DNA from: Croceivirga sp.
GTDB lineage: Bacteria > Bacteroidota > Bacteroidia > Flavobacteriales > Flavobacteriaceae
Reading direction: 5' to 3'
NCBI GenBank assembly: GCA_028284285.1
Contig: JANQSA010000065.1
Location: 1-64,000 of the forward strand
Length of the DNA stretch: 64,000 nucleotides
Shown here: in pieces, positions 16,019 to 26,999 of the stretch
Numbering within the stretch: position 1 is the stretch's first letter
Layout of the letters: each line of letters starts with the position of its first letter
Notes under the pieces: generated by a model
Database searches by the model: none
Told to the model about the DNA's origin: nothing
The model's input: only the letters and a program-made list of their open reading frames with translations
Program-made: the position numbers and the translations under genes

Positions 16019-16035
16019 GGAATAAACCGGAAGGC

Positions 16036-16857
16036 ATGTGGCCAAAATACCTGGGAAAATACAATGACGGACTCTTATGCCTGATACTGATCCCGGTAAT
16101 TAACACCATAAATTACCACCTTACCTATTCCCGTATCCGCTGGGATTGGTACACCTATACCACTTATGCCATTGACACGGTTTCCGGTTTTATCTGTTGG
16201 TGGCTCATCCGAAAAATCACGGACTATTTTGATCTGCGAATGCCCTACAAAGCTTCCTTGAAAAAACGGTTAATCCATCAAATTGTATGGACCACACTAA
16301 TTGTTCAAGGGTTTATCATAGGCTCCACCGAACTTATCAATGCACTTTTTGGCGAGGGGCCTTTACCTACAAAGTTTTACTCCTATAATCTTTTTATTTT
16401 CTTTATTTGGATACTAGTCATCAACGGGGTATACATCGGTATCTATTTTTATGATGAATGGAAAAAGACACAAGAACTACGGGTCAAAGACAAGCAACTT
16501 CGCGACACCGGTTTTGAGATTTTAGTGGGAAATCACTTAAAAAGGATCACGTTTAACAGGATCGCTCACTTTCAGATAGATCAGGGCGCTACTTATTTAT
16601 ATACCCTTGACGGCTACCGTTACGTGCTGGATGATTCCCTGAATAAAATTATGCCACGACTTCCGGAGGAACATTTTTTTCGTTTGAATCGAAAGTATAT
16701 TGTCCATCGGAGCTGTATTAACGGGTATAAAAAAGAGACGAATGGGAAACTGGCAGTACAAATTGTAATTGATGGAAAATCTGAGGAACAAATTGTGAGT
16801 AGGATTACGGCGCCTCATTTTAAACAATGGTTTCGCCCTAGGGTTCACCAAAGCTGA
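16036..16857 (+). CDS. Membrane-anchored LytTR DNA-binding regulator
   Basis: A 273-residue protein. The N-terminal half carries about four membrane segments (LLCLILIPVINTINY, AIDTVSGFICWWLI, TLIVQGFIIGSTELI, FIFFIWILVINGVYIGIYF). This is followed by a short linker and a LytTR DNA-binding domain at about 162-268, with KRITFNRIAHFQID, the segment YLYTLDGYRYVLDDSL, and FFRLNRKYIVHRSCI. There is no receiver domain, so it is not a classical response regulator. Such proteins probably sense a membrane signal directly. The target genes are unknown; the neighbours are ctlX (divergent) and a serine hydrolase 110 bp downstream on the same strand. Confidence 0.85.
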   Translation: MWPKYLGKYNDGLLCLILIPVINTINYHLTYSRIRWDWYTYTTYAIDTVSGFICWWLIRKITDYFDLRMPYKASLKKRLIHQIVWTTLIVQGFIIGSTELINALFGEGPLPTKFYSYNLFIFFIWILVINGVYIGIYFYDEWKKTQELRVKDKQLRDTGFEILVGNHLKRITFNRIAHFQIDQGATYLYTLDGYRYVLDDSLNKIMPRLPEEHFFRLNRKYIVHRSCINGYKKETNGKLAVQIVIDGKSEEQIVSRITAPHFKQWFRPRVHQS

Positions 16858-16967
16858 ATTGTCGCTGCTACACTTCAACCCCTTAAACACTACACTTCGC
16901 ACAATTCTGAAGCAAATTATCCTTCATTGGGGGGTGTTCTGGACGATATTTGGAAAAATTTTCAATC

Positions 16968-18098
16968 ATGAAACGGATGCTAATTCTCTTGCTATTGTTC
17001 CCCATACTTACGATAACCGCTCAGAAAAGCCAATTCCCGATCGAAAAACAAGAAGCCGTTAAAACGGTACTCAAAAAATACACTGCCATGGGTATTCCAG
17101 GTCTGGCACTTACCGTGTATCATAAAGATGTTGGTTTTTGGTCGGTTGCCGAAGGCTGGTCCAATGTGGAAGAAAAAATACCTTTGACCCCGGAGCATTT
17201 GTTTTATCTGCAAAGTGTAAGTAAGACGTATATGGCCGTTGCCATACTGCAACTGTACGAAAAAGGGAAACTGAAATTAGAAGATCCCATTACCCAATAT
17301 TTGGATTATCCCTGGCTCAAGGATAAAGCAGGTGTGGAAAAAATTACCATTAAAATGCTGCTTAACCACACTTCCGGGCTTCCGGAGTACAATACGGATC
17401 CGATCCTGGTTTCCAAAATTATCCAGAACCCACAAGAGGTACTTTCGGTAGAATACCTGTTATCTCACATTGCCGGCAAACCTCTGGAGTTTGATCCCGG
17501 AAACAGGTACGTGTATCGGAATACAAATTATGAGCTCCTCTCTCTAATTGCAGATGTCATTACCGGGAATCATATCACCTACATGGAAAAGCACATTTTA
17601 AAAAAATTGGGACTTGATACTACGGTGTATCTTTCCAAATCAAATTACCAAAAGCCTTTGAATATCACTGACGCCTATTGGGACGTATTACTGGTAGGCA
17701 TTCCTGCCAACGTTTCCAAACTTCAACGGGCCAATGTGGCTTCTATGAAAGGGGATGATGGCATAGTGGCCTCTACCAAAGACGCTGTAATCTTCATGAA
17801 AAGTTTGGTTTCCGGGAAATTACTAAAACCTAAAACGCTGGAATTGATGCAAGACTTTGTTATGGACGAAGAAGGAAACAAGCAATATGCCCTGGGCATT
17901 CAATATTATGATCTTGACACCACGTACGCCCTGGGGCATTCCGGTGGCGGGATTGGTGCCGGATGTGTATTGCTATATCTGCCTGAGTTGGATTCTATTG
18001 TTTTTTTGGCTACCAACTTCAATACTATGATGGACTCCCCTATCCGAAGAGAAGCAGAGCATCTGCAGATGGACCTGCTAATGGCCTTGTTCCTATAA
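16968..18098 (+). CDS. Serine hydrolase, class C beta-lactamase/penicillin-binding fold
   Basis: A 376-residue exported protein; signal peptide MKRMLILLLLFPILTITAQ. It carries the three motifs of the serine beta-lactamase-like fold: S83-V-S-K86, Y183-R-N185 and H324-S-G-G. The His-type third motif is usual for the esterase or D-aminopeptidase branch rather than true beta-lactamases. It probably hydrolyses an ester or peptide in the periplasm; the substrate is unknown. ATG 16968 is preferred over the in-frame TTG 18 bp upstream because it starts the signal peptide. The stop lies 5 bp from the stop of the convergent gene at 18104, inside a 7-bp inverted repeat (18085-18103). Confidence 0.85.
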   Translation: MKRMLILLLLFPILTITAQKSQFPIEKQEAVKTVLKKYTAMGIPGLALTVYHKDVGFWSVAEGWSNVEEKIPLTPEHLFYLQSVSKTYMAVAILQLYEKGKLKLEDPITQYLDYPWLKDKAGVEKITIKMLLNHTSGLPEYNTDPILVSKIIQNPQEVLSVEYLLSHIAGKPLEFDPGNRYVYRNTNYELLSLIADVITGNHITYMEKHILKKLGLDTTVYLSKSNYQKPLNITDAYWDVLLVGIPANVSKLQRANVASMKGDDGIVASTKDAVIFMKSLVSGKLLKPKTLELMQDFVMDEEGNKQYALGIQYYDLDTTYALGHSGGGIGAGCVLLYLPELDSIVFLATNFNTMMDSPIRREAEHLQMDLLMALFL

Positions 18099-18103
18099 CA
18101 AGG

Positions 18104-19018
18104 TCATTCCCGTATCAGGGGCATAGTACTGCAGCGTAAAAGTCCTCCTTGTTTGGAAATCTCACTATAAGGGATTTCTTCAACTGTAAAACCGTGGTTC
18201 CTTAACCAGTTGTTGAGACGGGTAAAACCACGTTCGGAAACCACAACCTCAGGGGCGATAGAAAACACATTGCTGAACATCCGGTACATTTCATCCGCTG
18301 AAATCTCAAAAATGTTCTCTTTTCCAAAATAATCTACCAACCATTGATACTCTTCTTCGATCAAAAAACCGTTTTTATGTATAATGGCCTTGTCTTTTCC
18401 TACGGGTTGAAAACAACAATCCAGGTGCAAGGCATTTTCCTTGGGATGTTCAATCGACTTTCGCAACTCAAAAGACTTTACCTTTTTGTTTGGAAACATT
18501 TTTCGAATATACTCCACTCCCTCTCCGTTTGTTCTGGCGGTAATATAATCCGGATAATCATGACCGGTATAGGTGCCAATAAAGATATGGTCATGCCATG
18601 GCATCACATCTCCTCCTTCAATATGTACTTCTTCAGGGGGATATAAAATAGTATTGGGATGTATATATTCCAATACATGAAGGATAGCCTCAAACTCTTC
18701 CTCTCTGTGTGGCACTATGTTGGCCTTGATCAACTTATCGTCAATTACAAAAGCAATATCCCTGGAGAATATCTGGTTGCAGTCTTTTAGTACTTCAGGT
18801 CGGAACACCTCTACTCCATACTTTTCAAAAACCTGTGCGAAGGCGTCCATCTCTTTGATCATGTCCTCCTCTTTGGGATAAGTTCCTGCCAGGATATGTT
18901 GTAATGATTTGGGGTCATAGGCATCTTCCGGTCTGGGTACAGGGCCAGAGCTTTCTGCGGTGCCCAGCACTACGGCCTTTAAAGGGGCGGTTTCGTCTAC
19001 AATATTGAGGTGCAACAT
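18104..19018 (-). CDS. Dimethylarginine dimethylaminohydrolase/arginine-deiminase-like hydrolase
   Basis: A 304-residue pentein-fold hydrolase. Visible catalytic features are NQIFSRDIAFVID (acidic substrate site), VHIEGGDVMPW, HLDCCFQPV (His-Asp pair) and the C-terminal nucleophile in GGLLRCSTMPL. It should act on arginine or a methylated or otherwise modified arginine, releasing citrulline. The start at MLHLN (19018) is preferred. The frame stays open to an ATG at 19057, but those 13 codons lie inside the gltA terminator and do not resemble the family start. Together with CtlX it points to arginine/citrulline turnover. It is downstream of gltA on the same strand. Confidence 0.82.
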   Translation of the reverse strand: MLHLNIVDETAPLKAVVLGTAESSGPVPRPEDAYDPKSLQHILAGTYPKEEDMIKEMDAFAQVFEKYGVEVFRPEVLKDCNQIFSRDIAFVIDDKLIKANIVPHREEEFEAILHVLEYIHPNTILYPPEEVHIEGGDVMPWHDHIFIGTYTGHDYPDYITARTNGEGVEYIRKMFPNKKVKSFELRKSIEHPKENALHLDCCFQPVGKDKAIIHKNGFLIEEEYQWLVDYFGKENIFEISADEMYRMFSNVFSIAPEVVVSERGFTRLNNWLRNHGFTVEEIPYSEISKQGGLLRCSTMPLIRE

Positions 19019-19045
19019 TGATTTCTTAGGTTTGGATATAAAAAT

Positions 19046-19074
19046 GTCCATTTTCATTGGTACTGAAAATGGAC
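19046..19074 (-). terminator. gltA terminator
   Basis: A perfect 11-bp inverted repeat (GTCCATTTTCA, 7-bp loop, TGAAAATGGAC). On the minus strand it is followed by ATTTTTATAT. It lies 25 bp after the gltA stop and overlaps the spurious 5' extension of the next gene. Confidence 0.8.
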
Positions 19075-19098
19075 TTTATCTGGTACAACACAATTTTC

Positions 19099-20382
19099 TT
19101 ATCGCTTTTCTAAAGAAGGGAAATCCCTATGGTTTTCGCCAATATAAATCTGTCTTGGCCGTCCGATGGGTTCTTTTCGCAAACGCATTTCCCTCCATTG
19201 GGCGATCCAACCCGGCAATCTTCCCAAAGCAAACATCACGGTAAACATATCTACCGGAATTCCTAAAGCACGATAAATGATCCCGGAGTAGAAGTCCACG
19301 TTAGGATATAATTTACGATCCACAAAATATTGGTCTTCCAGGGCTTCTTTTTCCAATCCTTTGGCAATCTCCAGGATAGGATCTTCAATACCCAGAGCAC
19401 CAAGTACCTGATCCGCAGACTTTTTAATGATTCGTGCCCGGGGATCAAAGTTTTTATACACCCGGTGACCAAATCCCATTAAACGGAAAGGATCTTCCTT
19501 ATCCTTGGCTTTGGCCATATATTTTTTGGTGTCTCCTCCGTCATCCTGAATTGCCTGAAGCATTTCCAGGACCGCCTGGTTAGCCCCGCCATGCAAGGGT
19601 CCCCAAAGTGCTGAAATCCCGGCAGATAAGGAAGCAAATAATCCGGCGTGAGAAGAACCTACAATACGCACGGTAGAGGTGGAGCAATTTTGCTCATGAT
19701 CCGCATGCAAGATCAAAAGTTTGTCCAAAGCGTCAATAGCAATAGTGTCCTTGGCGTATTCTTTATTGGGTCGCTTGAACATCATTTTATGGATATTCTC
19801 TACATACCCCAGGGAATCGTCCCCATAATCCAGAGGGAGTCCCATTTTCTTTCGCATGGTCCAGGCCACCAATACAGGGAATTTAGCCAATATGCGAACA
19901 ATAGAATTGTACATGGCTTCTTCCGAGGAAACATCAACAGAAGAAGGATTAAAGGCGACCAGTGCACTTGTTAAGGAGGAAAGTACCCCCATGGGGTGGG
20001 CAGATTTTGGAAACCCATCCAGAATCTTCTTCATCTCCTCGTCCACATGGGATTCTGCCTTAATATCAGTGTGAAATTTGGACAACTGTTCCGAATTGGG
20101 CAATTCCCCGAAAATAAGCAGATAGGCGACCTCCAAAAAATCAGCCTTTTCCGCCAAATCTTCTATGGCATACCCCCTATACCGCAAAATACCCTTCTCC
20201 CCATCCAAAAATGTAATGGCGCTTTCGCAGGAACCCGTGTTTTTGTACCCGGGGTCGATGGTCACCATCCCCGTAGTGCCTCTTAGGGTTTTTATATCAA
20301 TCGCCAATTCATCTTCGCTTCCTTGAATGACCGGAAAGTCATATTTTTTCCCTTCAAATTCTATTGTTGCAGTGTTGGACAT
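19099..20382 (-). CDS. gltA: Citrate synthase
   Basis: A 427-residue type II (hexameric, Gram-negative) citrate synthase condensing oxaloacetate and acetyl-CoA, the entry step of the TCA cycle. The family signatures are FLDGEKGILRYRGY near the N-terminus, HADHEQNCSTST with a catalytic-site histidine, GPLHGGANQAV, and the active-site GFGHRVYKNFDPRA. The protein ends PRQIYIG...LEKR. Full length with an ATG start, its own candidate promoter at 20413-20444 and a strong terminator at 19046. The order rplQ-carA-eno-gltA is common in flavobacteria; glgA is inserted here. Confidence 0.97.
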   Translation of the reverse strand: MSNTATIEFEGKKYDFPVIQGSEDELAIDIKTLRGTTGMVTIDPGYKNTGSCESAITFLDGEKGILRYRGYAIEDLAEKADFLEVAYLLIFGELPNSEQLSKFHTDIKAESHVDEEMKKILDGFPKSAHPMGVLSSLTSALVAFNPSSVDVSSEEAMYNSIVRILAKFPVLVAWTMRKKMGLPLDYGDDSLGYVENIHKMMFKRPNKEYAKDTIAIDALDKLLILHADHEQNCSTSTVRIVGSSHAGLFASLSAGISALWGPLHGGANQAVLEMLQAIQDDGGDTKKYMAKAKDKEDPFRLMGFGHRVYKNFDPRARIIKKSADQVLGALGIEDPILEIAKGLEKEALEDQYFVDRKLYPNVDFYSGIIYRALGIPVDMFTVMFALGRLPGWIAQWREMRLRKEPIGRPRQIYIGENHRDFPSLEKR

Positions 20383-20412
20383 GGAGTTTAATTATTTATT
20401 TGGAATAGTCCA

Positions 20413-20444
20413 TAAATTTACGAAAAAGCCAAGCCTTTAACAAT
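20413..20444 (-). promoter_or_regulatory. Candidate gltA promoter
   Basis: Minus strand ATTG, 20-bp spacer, TAAATTTA (one mismatch to TAnnTTTG), ending 30 bp before the ATG. This suggests a leader of about 24 nt. Confidence 0.5.
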
Positions 20445-20497
20445 TCCAACCGCTAGATTTGAATTATTCTTAACAAGAATGAAGTGCCTTGTATTCC

Positions 20498-22033
20498 TTA
20501 CAGATGGTAAAGGAGTTCGTAGTATTTATTCACTGATTTTTTCCAGGTAAAACGCTTGCGCTTAGCGGAGGCTTGTATTTTTTTCCAGGTGGGCTTGTCA
20601 TTCTGAAAAATATCGAGAGCCTCATCAAAGGACTTCAGCATGTTAGTAATCTTTTCGTCATAGGTTTTCCCGTCAAACGCAAAACCGGTTTTCATATGTT
20701 CCACGGTATCTATGAGTCCGCCGGTATGATGCACTAAACAGGGATTTCCGTTGCGCATCGCCAACATCTGACTGATGCCACAAGGTTCAAAAAGACTGGG
20801 CATAAAATAGAGGTCAGATTCCAGATACATGGAATCGATCAGGCTTTCGGATTGACCATTGGTAAAAATGAAGTTCTTGTTTTCATAGCTTATTTTGCGG
20901 AATAACTCTTCATACTCCGGTGCACCTGTACCTAAAAGCATAAAAATACCCTCTACTTTCTCCAGTTTTTTCAAAATTTCTATAAAAGCCTCCGGAGAAC
21001 GCTTAAAGAAATAAAACTTTTGTTCTGTCAATCGGGCCACACTGGAAACGATGAATTTGGGACGTTTCCCTACATGTTGCATGATTTTCTCTCCGGTATG
21101 GGCCAAAAAATCCGCTTTGTATTTTTTGGTTTCGTCCTGCAACCACCTAAAGAGGGCTTTTACCGTGTTCCTGTAGATCTGCCCTTTTTCTTCTACATTG
21201 ATGTTTTTGTAGTTACAACCGTTTAGAATACCAAATAACCTGCCTTCCACATTGGCTTGTTTCAAATCTTCCTCCAATCCTTCTCCACCAATAAACTCCG
21301 GTGGAGAGCTAGGTCGCATAACATCTTCCTTATAGGAAGGGGAAACCGTATGAACAGCATCTGCCAGGCGGATGCCCACGGCCATTAGGTTAATACAGTC
21401 CTGATATCGATAGTCCATTAACCGTTCGTAATCCAGGGGGACCTCAGGGTACCAATTCTGCATAGAGGCATAGTTATTGTGAAAAGGCCGGATGCCCTGG
21501 ATGGCCAAATTGTGAATGGTGTATACAAAACGGATGTCTTTAAGATGGGTGTAGCCCGAATGGTATTCACGGAGAAACAACAACAAACTGGCATGCCAAT
21601 CATGAAGATGTATTACATCCAATTTCCCGAAAGCGTTTTGCTTTACAGCTTCCGCCACCGCAGTACAGAAGATAACATATTTTATAAAGTCCGTGTAAAA
21701 GGGTTCTTCCGGATCATCGTGGTAAATATGAGCAATACTACCTGCTTCTATCTCGGGATGGTGGATCACATAATGTCGGAGATGGTCAGATTTTTTCTTT
21801 CCGGGAACCTCGTACAATTCTGCGGTATATGGAATTCCCCTAAGTCCGAAATTAAGATAGGTCAGGAACGTACCGTTTTGGTGTAATCTTCCATAGGAAG
21901 GCACCACGATATGGACGCTGTCGTCCCGTTCGGAGATTTGCCTGGGAACATCTCGTACTACGTCTCCCATCCCCCCTGCCTTACAGTGAGGAATAGCATC
22001 GTTTTCTGCAGCGGCAAAAAGGAAATTATTCAT
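20498..22033 (-). CDS. glgA: Glycogen/starch synthase, GT5 family
   Basis: A 511-residue glycosyltransferase that extends alpha-1,4-glucan from ADP- or UDP-glucose. The N-terminal GT5 domain opens with FAAAENDAIPHCKAGGMGDVV, where CKAGGMGDV corresponds to the KxGG substrate-binding loop. The C-terminal half has the GT-B acceptor block FMPSLFEPCGISQMLAMRNG and HHTGGLIDTV. The start at ATG 22033 (MNNFLFAAAEND) is chosen. An in-frame extension to 22114 is rejected because it runs back into the enolase terminator. No glgB or glgC is adjacent, so the gene is isolated from the rest of the glycogen pathway. Confidence 0.9.
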   Translation of the reverse strand: MNNFLFAAAENDAIPHCKAGGMGDVVRDVPRQISERDDSVHIVVPSYGRLHQNGTFLTYLNFGLRGIPYTAELYEVPGKKKSDHLRHYVIHHPEIEAGSIAHIYHDDPEEPFYTDFIKYVIFCTAVAEAVKQNAFGKLDVIHLHDWHASLLLFLREYHSGYTHLKDIRFVYTIHNLAIQGIRPFHNNYASMQNWYPEVPLDYERLMDYRYQDCINLMAVGIRLADAVHTVSPSYKEDVMRPSSPPEFIGGEGLEEDLKQANVEGRLFGILNGCNYKNINVEEKGQIYRNTVKALFRWLQDETKKYKADFLAHTGEKIMQHVGKRPKFIVSSVARLTEQKFYFFKRSPEAFIEILKKLEKVEGIFMLLGTGAPEYEELFRKISYENKNFIFTNGQSESLIDSMYLESDLYFMPSLFEPCGISQMLAMRNGNPCLVHHTGGLIDTVEHMKTGFAFDGKTYDEKITNMLKSFDEALDIFQNDKPTWKKIQASAKRKRFTWKKSVNKYYELLYHL

Positions 22034-22094
22034 GATAACAACCGAGCTTAGTTTTAATTTGGTATGGATTAAGTTACGCCATAAACTGCGCAAA

Positions 22095-22126
22095 AAAAAG
22101 CCTTTCCGAAACAAGAAAGGCTTTTT
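22095..22126 (-). terminator. Enolase terminator
   Basis: AAAAAGCCTTTC, 8-nt loop, GAAAGGCTTTTT. On the minus strand the stem is followed by eight T. It lies 18 bp after the eno stop codon. Confidence 0.9.
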
Positions 22127-22143
22127 GATATGCTAAATAATTG

Positions 22144-23526
<1,383 letters not shown>

Positions 23527-23552
23527 TTAACCAAAACATAAATTACTATTTT

Positions 23553-24665
23553 TTAGTTTCTGCTGGCTTTAATGGCTTCGAAAAACTGGTCAAAAAGATA
23601 TTCCGCGTCATGCGGTCCCGGGCTTGCCTCCGGATGATATTGGACTGAGAATACGTTTTTGTACTTCATTCGTATTCCGGCAACAGTTCCATCGTTTAAA
23701 TGTGTATGGGTGATATCCAAATCAGGATGTGCCTCGGCTTCTTCCCTCTTTATCGCAAATCCATGGTTTTGAGAGGTAATCTCCCCTTTACCCGTGAGCA
23801 AATTCAATATGGGATGATTAATTCCCCTATGACCATGATGCATTTTATAGGTAGATACTCCATTGGCCAGGGCCAACACCTGATGCCCCAAACAAATACC
23901 AAACAAAGGTTTGTTTGTTTTTAGGATCTGTTTGGTAGTTTCAATAGCTTCGGTGAGTGGCTCCGGGTCACCGGGACCATTGGATATAAAATACCCGTCA
24001 GGATTCCATTCCCCCATTTGCTCTACGGTAGCGTTGTAAGGAAACACTTTAATGTAAGCTCCTCGTTTGGACAGGTTCCGCAAAATGTTCTTCTTAATAC
24101 CAATGTCCAGGGCGGAGATTTTGAAGGTGGCATTTTCATCGCCAAAAAAGTAAGGTTCCGCAGTGGACACTTTGGAAGCCAATTCCAGTCCTTTCATGCT
24201 AGGCACCTTTTCCAATTCTTTCTTTAAGGTCTCTATTTCATCAACCCGTGTAGATATCACCGCGTTCATTGCCCCGTTATCCCTAATATAGCTTACTAAA
24301 GCCCGGGTATCCACGTCGGAAATAGCAAAGAGGTCATTTTCCTCCAGGAATTCAAGCAGGCTCTTATCCGCACCGGGCCTGGAATATTCATAGCTAAAAT
24401 TTTTACAAATCAGTCCGGCAATCTTAATACTATCGGATTCTATCTCTTCCACACGGGTGCCGTAGTTGCCAATATGTGCATTGGTGGTTACCATGAGTTG
24501 CCCGAAGTAAGAGGGATCTGTAAAGATCTCCTGATATCCGGTCATCCCTGTATTGAAACAGACTTCCCCAAAAGCCGTACCTTCTTTATTCCCCACAGCT
24601 TTGCCATAAAAAATAGTACCATCTTCCAGCAGGAGTAAGGCCTTATTCTTTTTTTGATATTTCAT
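23553..24665 (-). CDS. carA: Carbamoyl-phosphate synthase small subunit
   Basis: A 370-residue glutaminase subunit that feeds ammonia to CarB for carbamoyl phosphate, shared by arginine and pyrimidine synthesis. The N-terminal CPSase domain begins LLLEDGTIFYGKAVG. The class I glutamine amidotransferase domain (about 185-360) shows ISNGPGDPEPL, the nucleophile in FGICLGHQVLALA and the His/Glu pair in VQYHPEASPGPHD. Full length, ATG start. It follows the rplQ terminator. No carB is in the window. Its output links to the nearby citrulline/arginine-type hydrolases only in pathway terms. Confidence 0.97.
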   Translation of the reverse strand: MKYQKKNKALLLLEDGTIFYGKAVGNKEGTAFGEVCFNTGMTGYQEIFTDPSYFGQLMVTTNAHIGNYGTRVEEIESDSIKIAGLICKNFSYEYSRPGADKSLLEFLEENDLFAISDVDTRALVSYIRDNGAMNAVISTRVDEIETLKKELEKVPSMKGLELASKVSTAEPYFFGDENATFKISALDIGIKKNILRNLSKRGAYIKVFPYNATVEQMGEWNPDGYFISNGPGDPEPLTEAIETTKQILKTNKPLFGICLGHQVLALANGVSTYKMHHGHRGINHPILNLLTGKGEITSQNHGFAIKREEAEAHPDLDITHTHLNDGTVAGIRMKYKNVFSVQYHPEASPGPHDAEYLFDQFFEAIKASRN

Positions 24666-24697
24666 AATACGTTCTAAATTTCACAAAAAAACATAAA

Positions 24698-24725
24698 AAA
24701 AGGATACATCTTCATGTATCCTTTT
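24698..24725 (-). terminator. Terminator of the ribosomal superoperon
   Basis: AAAAGGATACAT, loop CTTC, ATGTATCCTTTT. The stem is 12 bp and perfect, followed by a T-run on the minus strand. It lies 28 bp after rplQ. Confidence 0.9.
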
Positions 24726-24752
24726 CCTTATTGTAAACGAGTAATCAACATC

Positions 24753-25262
24753 TTATTCTTCCGAATCATCAATTGCTGTTGTGGTTTCGGCAACGTCTGC
24801 AACAGGGGCAGCTTCTGCTTTGCCTTTTCTCCTCCTACTTCTTCGTGTCGTTTTCTTTTTGGATTTACCCGCGTTATAGGTCTCATTAAAGTCAACTAGC
24901 TCTATCAATGCCATATCCGCGTTATCTCCCAAACGGTTACCCAATTTGATAATTCGGGTATACCCTCCGGGTCTGTCGCCTACCTTTTCCGCTACACTGC
25001 CAAAAAGCTCGGTAATGGCATATTTATTCCTTAGGTTGCTAAAGACCACCCTCCGGTTATGCATTCCCTTTTCCGCCGTTTGGTTATTCTCCAACTTGGC
25101 CTTGGTAATTAACGGCTCCACAAATTGCTTTAGCGCTTTGGCTTTAGCAACGGTGGTGTTTATCCTTTTATGTTCAATAAGGGAACAGGCCATATTAGCC
25201 AGCATTGCTTTTCTATGCGCAGCAGTTCTCCCTAAGTGATTGAATTTTTTTCCGTGTCTCAT
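24753..25262 (-). CDS. rplQ: 50S ribosomal protein L17
   Basis: A 169-residue large-subunit protein. The conserved core ([24 protein letters not shown]...) spans about 1-120 and is followed by a low-complexity extension: a basic block [16 protein letters not shown] and then an acidic tail ending in DDSEE. Such C-terminal extensions are common in Bacteroidota L17. It is last in the minus-strand ribosomal transcript, 24 bp after rpoA, and is closed by the hairpin at 24698. Confidence 0.97.
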   Translation of the reverse strand: MRHGKKFNHLGRTAAHRKAMLANMACSLIEHKRINTTVAKAKALKQFVEPLITKAKLENNQTAEKGMHNRRVVFSNLRNKYAITELFGSVAEKVGDRPGGYTRIIKLGNRLGDNADMALIELVDFNETYNAGKSKKKTTRRSRRRKGKAEAAPVADVAETTTAIDDSEE

Positions 25263-25286
25263 CTGCTATCTTCGTTTTTGGACAAT

Positions 25287-26279
25287 TTAGTCCTTGTCCA
25301 ATTTGTATTTGGTCAAATCCATTCCAAATTGGAGTCCTTTGTTTATTACCAATTCTTCCAATTCCGTTAAAGATTTTTTACCAAAATTTCTAAACTTCAT
25401 CAAGTCGTTTTTATTGAACGCCACTAAGTCCCCCAAAGTATCCACTTCGGCTGCTTTTAGACAGTTCAACGCCCTCACAGACAAGTCCATGTCTACCAAC
25501 TTGGTTTTTAATAATTGTCGCATATGAAGCGATTCCTCATCATAGGTTTCTGTTTGTGCAATCTCATCTGCTTCAAGCGTAATGCGCTCATCGGAGAACA
25601 GCATGAAATGATGTATCAACACCTTAGCTGCCTCGGTTAAGGCATCTTTGGGATGTATGGAACCATCGGTTACAATTTCAAAAACCAATTTCTCATAGTC
25701 CGTTTTTTGTTCTACCCTAAAGTTTTCAATGCTGTATTTCACATTTTTTACCGGGGTAAAAACGGAGTCTACCGCAATGGTACCCAAAGGAGCGTTGGAC
25801 TTTTTGTTCTCCTCTGCAGGAACATAGCCCCTTCCCTTTTCGATGATGATTTCCAAATTAATAGAAATCTTAGGGTCCGTATTGCAGATCACCAAATCAG
25901 GATTAAGCACCTGGTATCCTGAAATAAACTTCTGAAAGTCTCCAGCTGTAAGCTGTTCTTTACCACTTACCGAAACCGATACGGTTTCACTCTCTACATC
26001 ATCTATCTGCCTTTTAAAACGTACCTGCTTAAGATTCAATATAATTTCGGTAACATCTTCCACTATCCCGGGGATGACCGAAAACTCATGTTCAACGCCG
26101 TCAATTCGTACAGATGTTATTGCGAAACCTTCCAAAGAAGAAAGCAATACCCGGCGCAATGCGTTCCCAACAGTTAATCCATAACCAGGTTCCAAAGGGC
26201 GAAATTCAAATTTCCCTTCGAAATCTGTTGAGTCTATCATTATAACTTTATCGGGCTTCTGAAAATTAAGTAATGCCAT
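25287..26279 (-). CDS. rpoA: RNA polymerase alpha subunit
   Basis: A 330-residue alpha subunit that nucleates RNA polymerase assembly. The N-terminal dimerisation domain (about 1-230) contains [20 protein letters not shown], and the C-terminal DNA-contacting domain (about 250-320) contains [20 protein letters not shown] and [12 protein letters not shown]. Full length, ATG start. It sits between rpsD and rplQ, the usual alpha-operon position, so its level is tied to ribosomal protein synthesis. Confidence 0.98.
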   Translation of the reverse strand: MALLNFQKPDKVIMIDSTDFEGKFEFRPLEPGYGLTVGNALRRVLLSSLEGFAITSVRIDGVEHEFSVIPGIVEDVTEIILNLKQVRFKRQIDDVESETVSVSVSGKEQLTAGDFQKFISGYQVLNPDLVICNTDPKISINLEIIIEKGRGYVPAEENKKSNAPLGTIAVDSVFTPVKNVKYSIENFRVEQKTDYEKLVFEIVTDGSIHPKDALTEAAKVLIHHFMLFSDERITLEADEIAQTETYDEESLHMRQLLKTKLVDMDLSVRALNCLKAAEVDTLGDLVAFNKNDLMKFRNFGKKSLTELEELVINKGLQFGMDLTKYKLDKD

Positions 26280-26298
26280 AATTGGATTAATCTGATTT

Positions 26299-26904
26299 TT
26301 ATTTTGAGTATAACTCGACGATTAGTTGTTCCTTGATATTCTCCGGGATCTGAATGCGTTCCGGAATTGAAACAAACGTACCTTCTTTTTTATCACCGTT
26401 CCATGTGATCCATTCGTAAACACTACTGTTGTTAGTCAGTGCATCCGTGATGGATTGAAGCGACTTGGATTTTTCACGTACTCCAACTACATCTCCTGGT
26501 TTCAGGCTGTACGAAGGAATATTAACCACTTCATTGTTAACGGTAATATGCCTGTGTGATACCAACTGTCGGGCACCCCTTCTGGAGGGTGAAATTCCCA
26601 TACGGTAGACCACATTATCTAATCTGGATTCACAAAGCTGTAACAGCACTTCGCCGGTTACCCCTTCGCGACGTTTAGCCTCCGTAAACAAGTTTCGGAA
26701 CTGCCGCTCCAAAATACCATAGGTATATTTGGCCTTTTGCTTTTCCTGAAGCTGAATGGCATATTCCGATTTTTTGCCTCTACGGCGGTTATTTCCGTGT
26801 TGTCCCGGAGGATAGTTCTTTTTCTCGAACGATTTATCATCGCCGAAAATAGCCTCGCCAAATTTGCGAGCAATCTTTGTTTTAGGTCCTGTATATCTTG
26901 CCAT
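26299..26904 (-). CDS. rpsD: 30S ribosomal protein S4
   Basis: A 201-residue primary 16S rRNA-binding protein and ribosome assembly initiator. The N-terminal part ([21 protein letters not shown]) lacks the CxxC zinc knuckle seen in some S4 proteins. The S4 RNA-binding domain includes [20 protein letters not shown] and [10 protein letters not shown]. There is a 95-bp gap before it (26905-26999), longer than most spacings here, which could hold the autoregulatory S4 site known in other phyla; no structure was identified. Confidence 0.97.
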   Translation of the reverse strand: MARYTGPKTKIARKFGEAIFGDDKSFEKKNYPPGQHGNNRRRGKKSEYAIQLQEKQKAKYTYGILERQFRNLFTEAKRREGVTGEVLLQLCESRLDNVVYRMGISPSRRGARQLVSHRHITVNNEVVNIPSYSLKPGDVVGVREKSKSLQSITDALTNNSSVYEWITWNGDKKEGTFVSIPERIQIPENIKEQLIVELYSK

Positions 26905-26999
26905 TTTCTAGTTTTAAGAAAACGCGATTATGAATTAAGGCGACTCCTTCGATAATCCTGATGCGCTTTCGGTGAAAATCCGTTTAAGGATGGTAGTAA

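Noticed and set aside
18085-18103. Inverted repeat CCTTGTT/AACAAGG across two convergent stop codons as a terminator
   Set aside because: Only 7 bp of AT-rich stem and no T-run on either strand; may be chance.
22034-22114. Extended start of glgA
   Set aside because: It runs into the enolase terminator; MNNFLFAAAEND at 22033 is the family start.
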